This document shows, piece after piece, positions 57,304-64,000 of a stretch of DNA of 64,000 nt. This DNA is from Marinomonas mediterranea MMB-1. GTDB lineage: Bacteria; Pseudomonadota; Gammaproteobacteria; Pseudomonadales; Marinomonadaceae. A program made the position numbers and the translations under genes. Positions within the stretch are counted from its first letter, which is position 1; every line of letters begins with the position of its first letter. Location of the stretch: positions 3,038,001 through 3,102,000 of the forward strand of contig NC_015276.1 in assembly GCF_000192865.1 (NCBI RefSeq), read 5' to 3'. The notes beneath the pieces were generated by a model. It was given only the letters and a program-made list of their open reading frames with translations, was not told where the DNA came from and did no database searches.

Positions 57304-58161
57304 TTAGGCATTTAACGTTGCGCCACCATCAACAACAACATCCTGCATTGTAATGTGACTCGCCATCGGCGAAGCAAAGAATAGGACCGTTTGCGCAATT
57401 TCACTTGGTTGAGCGATTTTACCCAGTGGGATACCGAGCTTATATTGCTCAGGAAAGCCCTGAATGGTCTTTGATTCAGCATCATCACTGGTCCAAAGCA
57501 TGCGTTGCATCGGTGTATCGGTCGACCCTGGGCAAACAAGATTACAACGTACACCATAGGGCGCTAACTCAAGCGCTGCTGTGTTATTTAGCGCGGACAA
57601 AGCGGCCTTCGATGCACAATAAGCGGCCATATTCGCCCTCGGCACTTTCGCAGCATTTGAGCTTATCGTCACAATACAGCCTGATTTTTGTTTCTTAAAA
57701 TGAGGGATGGTGCTTCTTAGCATAAGAAATACACCGCCTGCGTTGACATCAAAACACTTTTTAAAGTCGTCTAGTGAGGTGTCCTCAACCGCGCCCATTC
57801 TAAGAATGCCAGCGGCGTTGACGAGGATATCCAGCGCTGAACTCTCCTTTAGCAACCTAGAAACCTGCTTATCGACCGCACTTTCATCACTAATGTCCAA
57901 CTCAACATTAATCAAGGTTCCGCGCTCTTTCTCCGAGCTTTGCTCTTTGCTCTGCGCTAGCGCCTCTAAAGGACTGGTCGTCACGTCAGCCTTCTCAAAT
58001 TGAAGGTCGAAGCCAACGACGTTGGCTCCTCTCTCTACAAATTGCAACGCCACTTCTCGACCAATGCCACGACCAGCACCCGTTACCCAAACGGTTTTAC
58101 CTGTAAAGTCTAGTGGATCAGGCGCAGCAGGACGATGAGTGACTGTTTGAGCAACAGGCAT
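57304..58161 (-). CDS. entA: 2,3-dihydro-2,3-dihydroxybenzoate dehydrogenase
   Basis: A 285-residue short-chain dehydrogenase that oxidises the EntB product to 2,3-dihydroxybenzoate using NAD. The cofactor motif TGAGRGIG is at about residues 29-36, NAAG at about 114, the catalytic Ser in ISSNA and the YCASKAA Tyr-Lys pair follow. A stretch with QSKEQSSEKERG in the coenzyme region makes it about 30 residues longer than E. coli EntA (248). It overlaps the stop of entB (58161) and is followed by entD. Context makes EntA the clear choice among SDRs. Confidence 0.92.
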   Translation of the reverse strand: MPVAQTVTHRPAAPDPLDFTGKTVWVTGAGRGIGREVALQFVERGANVVGFDLQFEKADVTTSPLEALAQSKEQSSEKERGTLINVELDISDESAVDKQVSRLLKESSALDILVNAAGILRMGAVEDTSLDDFKKCFDVNAGGVFLMLRSTIPHFKKQKSGCIVTISSNAAKVPRANMAAYCASKAALSALNNTAALELAPYGVRCNLVCPGSTDTPMQRMLWTSDDAESKTIQGFPEQYKLGIPLGKIAQPSEIAQTVLFFASPMASHITMQDVVVDGGATLNA

Positions 58162-59066
58162 CAGTTGGCTACCTTTTGTTGCTTACGCTCAATTAGCGCC
58201 CACCAGCCGTTTAAGGAAGCCGCTTGCACTAACTCTGCAAAGGTCACTTCGACACCGAGCGTTCGCCATTTAGTAACGAAGCTCATGATTTGAATAGAGT
58301 CTAATCCATAATCAATGAGTTCATCATCCGACTCAAATTCAGAGAGGTCGTCCTCATCAATCAATTCCAATACCTGAGCTTTTAACAAATCAAAGGTCAT
58401 AGAAGGCTCTTCTGAGGTTGCGCCTTCTGAATGCTTAGCAGACAAAAGAACATCTTCTGTGGAGACGACACGCCCCGTTCGCCCCGCCGTATACGACAGT
58501 GCCATTTTGTGCTCATCTTCACTAAAATCCGCTAACGCATCCCCAACCATAAAGGGCTGAATGTCTCGCATAAAGGCATCCGCCGCACTGATCATGCAAC
58601 CAATGTGCGCGTATATTCCTCCGATAATAAGTTGATCACGCCCCCAACCTTGCATTAGCTCTTGTAAGTTTGAGCGATGAAACGCACTGTAACGCCATTT
58701 AACCAGCACCGTATCGATCTCGCTGGGCGTCAATTCACTGATGACAGGTTGCAGTTCAGGGTAGTCGTTTAACCCACTCCCCCACATATCATTTAATAAG
58801 GCACGATCTTCTGGCGCTTGGTCATTGGGTTGTGCGGTATAGACAACAGGAATCCCCTGTTGGTGGCAAAATGCTTTGATATCAACAAGGTTCTGTTTCA
58901 ACGTCTGGATTAAGTCTGAACCCTGATCGTAAAAGCGCAGAAAGTAATCCTGCATATCGTGAATTAAAAAAACCGCTCGTTTAGGGTCGAGCTGCCAGTC
59001 CACTTTGCCTTTCGGGAAGTCGTTGACCGTTGGCATTGGGTAAGTTGCTATAGATGGAATAGCCAT
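58161..59066 (-). CDS. entB: Isochorismatase with aryl carrier protein domain
   Basis: A 301-residue bifunctional protein. The N-terminal isochorismatase domain (residues 1-205) has VFLIHDMQDYFLRFYDQGSD, PVVYTAQPNDQ and the LIIGGIYAHIGCMISAADAF region. A linker leads to a C-terminal carrier domain with DDELIDYGLDSIQIMSFVTK, whose Ser in DSI takes the phosphopantetheine. Length and two-domain structure match EntB/DhbB/VibB. The start of entA overlaps its stop. Confidence 0.95.
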   Translation of the reverse strand: MAIPSIATYPMPTVNDFPKGKVDWQLDPKRAVFLIHDMQDYFLRFYDQGSDLIQTLKQNLVDIKAFCHQQGIPVVYTAQPNDQAPEDRALLNDMWGSGLNDYPELQPVISELTPSEIDTVLVKWRYSAFHRSNLQELMQGWGRDQLIIGGIYAHIGCMISAADAFMRDIQPFMVGDALADFSEDEHKMALSYTAGRTGRVVSTEDVLLSAKHSEGATSEEPSMTFDLLKAQVLELIDEDDLSEFESDDELIDYGLDSIQIMSFVTKWRTLGVEVTFAELVQAASLNGWWALIERKQQKVAN

Positions 59067-59105
59067 GTCAAATCCTTGTTTACGTTATTTATGCCTGTGC
59101 CTTTT

Positions 59106-59150
59106 CTCTAGAAACATGAGCTCTAGAAACATGAGCTCTAGAAACATGTG
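59106..59150 (+). repeat. Three 15-bp tandem repeats between entB and entE
   Basis: CTCTAGAAACATGAG occurs twice and then once as CTCTAGAAACATGTG. Just beyond, CGATGCCTTTTCGAGA is repeated twice (59176-59207), within the 3' end of entE. The 104-bp gap breaks an otherwise tightly packed operon. Confidence 0.85.
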
Positions 59151-59170
59151 CTGTAGAGACTAAGCTTTTT

Positions 59171-60886
59171 CTAGACGATGCCTTTTCGAGACGATGCCTT
59201 TTCGAGACTAAGACGGTCACTAATCATTTGTCTTAATGCGACCTTATTAGGCTTACCAACATGTGTAAGCGGAAGGCTTTCTATGAACTCAAAACGATCA
59301 GGAATCTTGTAATCCGCGATACCGTGTGTGCGCAAATACTTCCGCAAGCCGACACTTTTAAGAGGGTGTGCTTTCACTTTTGGAACAATGAAAGCGCAGC
59401 TCTTTTCCCCCATTGTTTTGTCTGGCATGGAAACAAGCGCACTGTGCATAATAAGCTCATGTTTCAAAAGTAGGTTTTCGACCTCTTCTGCGGCAATTTT
59501 CTCGCCACCTCTATTAATCTGATCCTTATCTCGTCCAACCACCGTTAAGTACCCTCTCTCATCCTGACGAACTAAGTCTCCGCTGTAATAGAAGCCTTCC
59601 TCATCAAAGACGGTACGATTGTGTTCTGGTGCATTAAAGTATCCGCGTATTGTATAAGGGCCGCGAGTAACTAACTCTCCTGCGACGCCTTTCGGAACCT
59701 CTTCACCCACTTCATTTACAACCTTTACTTCATCCAATGAGCACATTGGCTTTCCTTGTGTTGTGATAATGGTTTCAATGTCGTCATCTAAACGGGTGTA
59801 ATTAACCAGCCCTTCCGCCATCCCCAATACTTGCTGCAATTGGCAACCCAATACTTCAGGAATACGCCGCGCGAGAGAATCGCTCAACTTTGCACCGCCC
59901 ACTTGTATAAGGCGTAGACTTTCAAGGTTATGAGATTGAGATTCTGCCGCATCAACCCACATTGCTGCAGCGGGAGGCACTAATGAGGCCATACTAACGT
60001 GGTATTTTTCGATCAGGTCAAAACACAACTGCGGTTCAGGGCTAGAGGCCATAATGACTGTCCCTCCTGCGCAAAACACGCCAAATGCACCGGGAGAACT
60101 CATCGGGTAATTGTGTGCACAAGGTAAAGCACAAAGGTAACGCGTCGCTCGTGAAAGCTCACAAATCTCGGCACTTCGGCGAATACTAAAGTAGTAGTCA
60201 TTATGAGTACGAGGAATCAGCTTTGGCGTCCCCGTACTGCCTCCGGAAAGCTGGAAGAAGGCGACATTTTCTGACACTTCTTTTAGTGCACGTTCGTTCT
60301 CTAATGCCTCAATAGCAGCAACGGCTTTATCCTTTTCGGGAAGGATCTCAACCAAAATATCATCAATACAATCGGCCCAATCCGAAGGCTCTACCAATAA
60401 GAAATGATTCAGGTTCGTCGATAGCACCTTTAGTTCTGCCGCAAACTTCGGCGATGCAAACAATTTGTGCGCCGTACTACCAACAAAGACAGTGGGCTGT
60501 ATTTGCTCACAATAAGACCTGAGCTCTCGTTCGTTATGACTAAAGAGTGCGTTTACCGAGACCACGCCGACTTTCATTAACGCAAAGTAAACGACATAAA
60601 ATTCGGCAATATTTGGCAACTGAACTAAAGCCGTGTCACCGGCTCTCAAGCCTAAATCGTTGGAAAAATAGTAAGCCAGTAAACTCACTTTTTCCCTTAG
60701 TTCTCGATAGCTAAACACTCTACTGAGATCCTGATTTTCAAGCCCCGCTCTTCCTGAACAAATAATCGCCGTATCAGCGTCCTCTCCCTTTGTAATCAAA
60801 TCCGTTAAAGGAGAATCAATCCAATAGCCTTTATCACGATATTGCTGTGCAAACTCCGTAGGCCAAGGCGTAAATGGCGTTTTCAT
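59171..60886 (-). CDS. entE: 2,3-dihydroxybenzoate-AMP ligase
   Basis: A 571-residue stand-alone adenylation enzyme that activates 2,3-dihydroxybenzoate and loads it on the EntB carrier. Core motifs are FQLSGGSTGTPKLIPRTHND (A3), VLGMAEGLVNYTR (A5), YSGDLV (A7), GRDKDQINRGGEKIA (A8) and the catalytic Lys in THVGKPNKVALR (A10). The last residues are SLEKASSRKGIV and derive from short repeated DNA, making the tail longer than in EntE (536). It overlaps the entC stop by 4 bp. Confidence 0.94.
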   Translation of the reverse strand: MKTPFTPWPTEFAQQYRDKGYWIDSPLTDLITKGEDADTAIICSGRAGLENQDLSRVFSYRELREKVSLLAYYFSNDLGLRAGDTALVQLPNIAEFYVVYFALMKVGVVSVNALFSHNERELRSYCEQIQPTVFVGSTAHKLFASPKFAAELKVLSTNLNHFLLVEPSDWADCIDDILVEILPEKDKAVAAIEALENERALKEVSENVAFFQLSGGSTGTPKLIPRTHNDYYFSIRRSAEICELSRATRYLCALPCAHNYPMSSPGAFGVFCAGGTVIMASSPEPQLCFDLIEKYHVSMASLVPPAAAMWVDAAESQSHNLESLRLIQVGGAKLSDSLARRIPEVLGCQLQQVLGMAEGLVNYTRLDDDIETIITTQGKPMCSLDEVKVVNEVGEEVPKGVAGELVTRGPYTIRGYFNAPEHNRTVFDEEGFYYSGDLVRQDERGYLTVVGRDKDQINRGGEKIAAEEVENLLLKHELIMHSALVSMPDKTMGEKSCAFIVPKVKAHPLKSVGLRKYLRTHGIADYKIPDRFEFIESLPLTHVGKPNKVALRQMISDRLSLEKASSRKGIV

Positions 60887-62049
60887 AATGCATCCCTCTT
60901 AATTCCAAAGGCATTTAACATAGTGCGCATCTTATTTCCGGTTTCAATCCATTCGTTCTCAGGGTTGGAGTCAGGTACCACGCCAGCCCCAGCAAAGAGT
61001 CGGACAAACGCGCCGTTGACTTCTGCACAACGTATCGCGATGGCCCACTCTCCATTCCCTTTTGAATCAGCCCACCCGACTAAGCCGCTAAAGAAATGGC
61101 GGTCATGCGGTTCAATCTCATCGATCGCCTGTTTAGCGTGTTGAGTCGGGGTTCCTCCCATCGCGGGCGTTGGGTGAATGGCTTTTATCAAATCAAAGGT
61201 ATTGGTAGCAGACTCTTTTACGCATCCTTCAATCTGAGTTGAGAGGTGCCACATGGTCGGCGTGTTTACAAGCGAAGGCTCTTCTGGAATCCTCAGATCA
61301 CTAACGTAACCCGATATAGCGGAACGAATGGAATCAACAACGAGGCGATGCTCGTATTGGTCTTTTTTCGACTGCCAAAGCGCATCGGCTGCTGCGCCAT
61401 CGAGCGCTTGATCATCTTGACGCTTTGCGGACCCGGCTAATGGGTTTGAGTACACCCGTTCGTCTTTTTTCCGAATCAGTAACTCGGGGCTCGCGCCAAT
61501 CATAACGCCCCCCTTAACGGGAATATTAAAGTGATAGGCGTTAGGGTTTTGTGCCATCACATTCCCCATTAGACGCGTTAAATCAACGTCTTTATCAAGC
61601 TCTAATTCCAATAAGCGCGATAACACGACTTTTTTCAAATCCGTATCGTCAAACCGAGTAAGGGCCTGTTCAACACATTGAATAAATACATCGTGGTTAG
61701 GAACAAATTGATGAGCACGTACCCTGTGTTTAAAACCTGTGTCATTAAACTGAGACATATCAAACGGCGGGGCGGATTGGAACGTAAACCACTGTGGAAC
61801 CATGAGATGACAGGGTTGCGCCAAATCAAACGGTATCGCACCCACGACAATAGGATTGTCGACTCCCTGCGCTTTCTCTCGATTAAAGAGATCATCTAGC
61901 TTTCGGCTGAATGTCGGATCCGTGAGAGGACATTCTAAAACGCTTTTTGCGCCTCGACACCTTACCGAACTCGACTTTGAATAAAATAAAAATGGCATAG
62001 AGGTTGTAACGGAAGCAGAATCGAAAAAGCCTGAAACAAGTGTGTCCAT
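60883..62049 (-). CDS. entC: Isochorismate synthase
   Basis: A 388-residue chorismate-binding enzyme that converts chorismate to isochorismate, the first step to 2,3-dihydroxybenzoate. Conserved blocks are KKVVLSRLLELEL, YHFNIPVKGGVMIGASPELL, PLAGSAKR, AIHPTPAMGGTPTQHAKQAI and FFSGLVGWADSKGNGEWAIA. The MGGTP motif supports an EntC/DhbC-type isochorismate synthase. It is the first gene of the ent operon. Two Fur-like boxes lie upstream in the region shared with fepB. Confidence 0.95.
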   Translation of the reverse strand: MDTLVSGFFDSASVTTSMPFLFYSKSSSVRCRGAKSVLECPLTDPTFSRKLDDLFNREKAQGVDNPIVVGAIPFDLAQPCHLMVPQWFTFQSAPPFDMSQFNDTGFKHRVRAHQFVPNHDVFIQCVEQALTRFDDTDLKKVVLSRLLELELDKDVDLTRLMGNVMAQNPNAYHFNIPVKGGVMIGASPELLIRKKDERVYSNPLAGSAKRQDDQALDGAAADALWQSKKDQYEHRLVVDSIRSAISGYVSDLRIPEEPSLVNTPTMWHLSTQIEGCVKESATNTFDLIKAIHPTPAMGGTPTQHAKQAIDEIEPHDRHFFSGLVGWADSKGNGEWAIAIRCAEVNGAFVRLFAGAGVVPDSNPENEWIETGNKMRTMLNAFGIKRDAL

Positions 62050-62094
62050 GAAATAGAGCCTCTATTTTTCAAATGATCATGTAAATCATTATTA

Positions 62095-62113
62095 AATGAT
62101 AATAGCTATCATT
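62095..62113. promoter_or_regulatory. Fur box upstream of entC
   Basis: AATGATAATAGCTATCATT is a 19-bp palindrome close to the Fur consensus GATAATGATAATCATTATC. It lies 46 bp before entC. A similar weaker palindrome (AATGATCATGTAAATCATT) adjoins it at 62072. Confidence 0.8.
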
Positions 62114-62207
62114 AAGTTTATCTAGCTCTTTTTTAAAACGTTATTTTTTCTTGCACAAAATTTAGAAGATAACGACTTTTAGAAAAACCCTTAAAACCAA
62201 ATTTATA

Positions 62208-62226
62208 AATGATAATCCTTATCACT
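62208..62226. promoter_or_regulatory. Fur box upstream of the fepB-like gene
   Basis: AATGATAATCCTTATCACT keeps both GATAAT-type half sites and lies 64 bp before fepB. Confidence 0.75.
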
Positions 62227-62289
62227 ACTATTAATATAATTAAGAAATGTTTAACATAGCGCTCGGTTCTACTTCGCAGGGATATCGTT

Positions 62290-63345
62290 ATGCCAACCAC
62301 ACGCACACCTTCACTGAAACATGCTCTTTCTTCTGCGCTTGCTAAACTTGCGTTGGCCATGATCACAAGCCTTGCGCTTTCTGCGTGCGAGCACTCAGAA
62401 AGCGCAGGCTTAAAAGTTGACGATGTGACAAAAGACCCCAGTGGCTGGCCTCGAACCCTCATGACAAGTAAAGGTCCGGTAACACTCGACGCGCCACCCA
62501 AGCGTATCGTTTCAACCAGCGTCACCATGACGGGTACGCTACTCGCCATAAAAGCGCCCGTGATTGCGTCAGGTGGCACCGTCGCCAACACCTCTGTCGC
62601 TGATAGAAATGGATTCATGCGTCAATGGAGTGACATAGCCGATAAGCAAAATCTTGTCTCACTGTATCAAAGAGAACCAGATGCAGAAGCCATCGTCGCA
62701 CAACATCCCGATCTAATTTTGATTTCGGCGACAGGAGGCGACTCAGCGAGAAAGCTCTATGATCAACTAAAATCCATCGCCCCTACCGCCATTATTCGCT
62801 ATGACAATAAAAGCTGGATGCAGCTGGCCACCTTGCTTGGAGACTTTTTAGGCAAAGAAGACAACGCTAAATCGGTGATTACAGAATTCGAATCAAAAGT
62901 TCAGCACTTTAAAGAAACGGTGACACTCCCAGCGCAACCAACCACCGCTATGGTCTATTACGCAGACGGCACTGGCGCTAACATTTGGACCGATAAGTCC
63001 GCTCAAGGCCGCCTGCTAAAAGCGCTAGGCTTTTCGCTCGCCATACTGCCTGAATCCGTAAAAGGTGACATCAGCATGGGCAAACGAAGTGACATCGTCA
63101 TCGCAACAGGTGAGCGCTTACCTGATGCAGTCACTGGTAACACGCTACTGCTCTTTTCTGCTGAAAAAGAACAGGAAAAGAAAGTGAAATCGAACAGTTA
63201 CCTAAAAGACATTCCAGCCGTTCAGCAAGACGCAGTATATGCCGTCGGTAACGACACCTTTAGGATGGACTACTACAGTGCGAGTAATTTAATTGATCGA
63301 CTAAGTCGCTTGTTCAAAGAAAAACACGCCAATGCAAGCCTCTGA
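62290..63345 (+). CDS. fepB: Siderophore ABC transporter substrate-binding protein (FepB type)
   Basis: A 351-residue exported protein. The leader (LAKLALAMITSLALSACEHS) ends in a lipobox-like LSAC, so it may be a lipoprotein. The binding-protein fold is seen as PPKRIVSTSVTMTGTLLAIK, then EAIVAQHPDLILIS and DNKSWMQLATLLGDFLGKED. Ferric-enterobactin FepB proteins have the same PKRIVSTSVTLTG block. It is divergent from entC, controlled by an adjacent Fur box, and its last 14 bp overlap the permease gene. Confidence 0.92.
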   Translation: MPTTRTPSLKHALSSALAKLALAMITSLALSACEHSESAGLKVDDVTKDPSGWPRTLMTSKGPVTLDAPPKRIVSTSVTMTGTLLAIKAPVIASGGTVANTSVADRNGFMRQWSDIADKQNLVSLYQREPDAEAIVAQHPDLILISATGGDSARKLYDQLKSIAPTAIIRYDNKSWMQLATLLGDFLGKEDNAKSVITEFESKVQHFKETVTLPAQPTTAMVYYADGTGANIWTDKSAQGRLLKALGFSLAILPESVKGDISMGKRSDIVIATGERLPDAVTGNTLLLFSAEKEQEKKVKSNSYLKDIPAVQQDAVYAVGNDTFRMDYYSASNLIDRLSRLFKEKHANASL

Positions 63346-64000
63346 CTCCTCACTAGTAAACTCTGTACGAATACAGGGACATGTTTCTTTAACGCGAAAA
63401 AAGCGCTTGTTCTGGCTAACCGCGAGTATCGCTGTGCTTCTGATTGCAATGGTAGTAAGTCTTGCTATTGGCTCTAGGCCTATTTCTGTTTCCACTATAA
63501 TTCAGATTCTTCAAGGAAGGGATCTTGGGCTAGACAGTGCCATAATATGGGAAGGAAGGATACCTAGGACATTAAACGGACTGTTTGTCGGGATGGCACT
63601 TGGCGTATCAGGCGCACTTATTCAGGCGATTACTCGAAACCCTCTCGCTGATCCAGGCATATTAGGCGTAAACGTTGGAGCGAGCTTAGCCATTGCAATT
63701 GGTATTGTTTTTTTAGGCGTCACGACACTTTGGGAATTTTTTATATTTTCTTCGGTTGGCGCGCTCGTAACGAGTCTACTGGTCTACGCCATCGGACAAA
63801 CGAAAGGACGCCCAGACCCTCTCAAACTCACATTAGCAGGCGTGGCTATTGGCGCGGTTCTGGGTGGAATTAGTTCGGGGCTGACCCTCTTTAACCCTAA
63901 TGCGTTTGATGCGGTACGGTTTTGGGTTGTTGGCAGCTTAGACGCAAGAACATTAGATATTCCCCTATTTATCGCACCAGTCGTGACACTTGGCTGCTTA
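63332..64000 (+). CDS. fepD: Siderophore ABC transporter permease (FepD type), partial
   Basis: The first 223 residues of a FecCD-family permease; the rest lies beyond the window. WLTASIAVLLIAMVVSLAIG is membrane helix 1. The conserved RIPRTLNGLFVGMALGVSGA then LIQAITRNPLADPGILGVNV is the family signature, and TLAGVAIGAVLGGISSGLTL follows. The start ATG at 63332 overlaps the fepB stop by 14 bp. It imports the ferric-catechol siderophore across the inner membrane with a partner ATPase not seen here. Confidence 0.94.
   Translation, partial: MQASDSSLVNSVRIQGHVSLTRKKRLFWLTASIAVLLIAMVVSLAIGSRPISVSTIIQILQGRDLGLDSAIIWEGRIPRTLNGLFVGMALGVSGALIQAITRNPLADPGILGVNVGASLAIAIGIVFLGVTTLWEFFIFSSVGALVTSLLVYAIGQTKGRPDPLKLTLAGVAIGAVLGGISSGLTLFNPNAFDAVRFWVVGSLDARTLDIPLFIAPVVTLGCL

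Overview
The window looks like the chromosome of a marine gammaproteobacterium, most likely Marinomonas or a close Oceanospirillales relative. The evidence is gene content and order: recC-recB-recD, uvrY-uvrC-pgsA followed by Gly-Cys-Leu tRNA genes, tusDCB with tusE, ihfB-lapA, two chemoreceptors plus cheW, and a catechol siderophore locus. No 16S gene or multi-gene taxonomic marker was available, so the genus is an inference.

Layout. 1-9 kb is ordinary chromosome: lapA, ihfB, ppa, trxB, moeB-like, gsk, a chemoreceptor, a GNAT enzyme and a SHOCT protein. At 9.0 kb there is a 140-bp MITE. At 9.3-10.5 kb lies a gene for a YopJ-family (peptidase C55-like) acetyltransferase, a type III effector family. 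From 10.74 to 21.63 kb there is an accessory island whose genes all read on the minus strand and are separated by integron attC recombination sites. I count 13 attC sites and no intact integron integrase, so this is a CALIN (attC cluster lacking an integrase) sitting between chromosomal genes. Its cassettes encode small membrane proteins, a DUF3885-like protein, a SUKH/SMI1 immunity-like protein, a truncated Tdi1-type T6SS immunity protein, a probable truncated KwaB/DUF4868 protein, a broken SRPBCC protein and a two-gene envelope cassette. The array has been invaded by a REP-associated Y1 transposase with a LexA-like box in its promoter region, an IS1595 fragment and two IS91-family remnants.

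22-39 kb returns to chromosome: DUF6435, cheW, a Tim44-like protein, trpS, recDBC, parDE, tRNA-Ala, an EAL-HDOD protein, tRNA-Leu(CAA), yciA, a 37-residue membrane protein and a divergent Cro/CI-like regulator pair. 39.9-47.4 kb holds a nucleotidase lipoprotein, a GFA protein, a DUF4279 protein, a second chemoreceptor and a DUF4041/T5orf172 gene between perfect 65-bp direct repeats, followed by a decayed GFA copy.

47.4-54.7 kb carries a tandemly duplicated Gly-Cys-Leu tRNA operon behind pgsA, uvrC and uvrY, a DnaT-like/P-like replication gene pair, hpf and a YccA-family membrane protein. 54.9-56.6 kb is the tusDCB-tusE sulfur relay for tRNA 2-thiouridine. 56.5-64 kb is a Fur-box-controlled catechol siderophore region: entC-entE-entB-entA and a phosphopantetheinyl transferase on the minus strand, and a fepB-like and fepD-like uptake system on the plus strand, cut by the window end.
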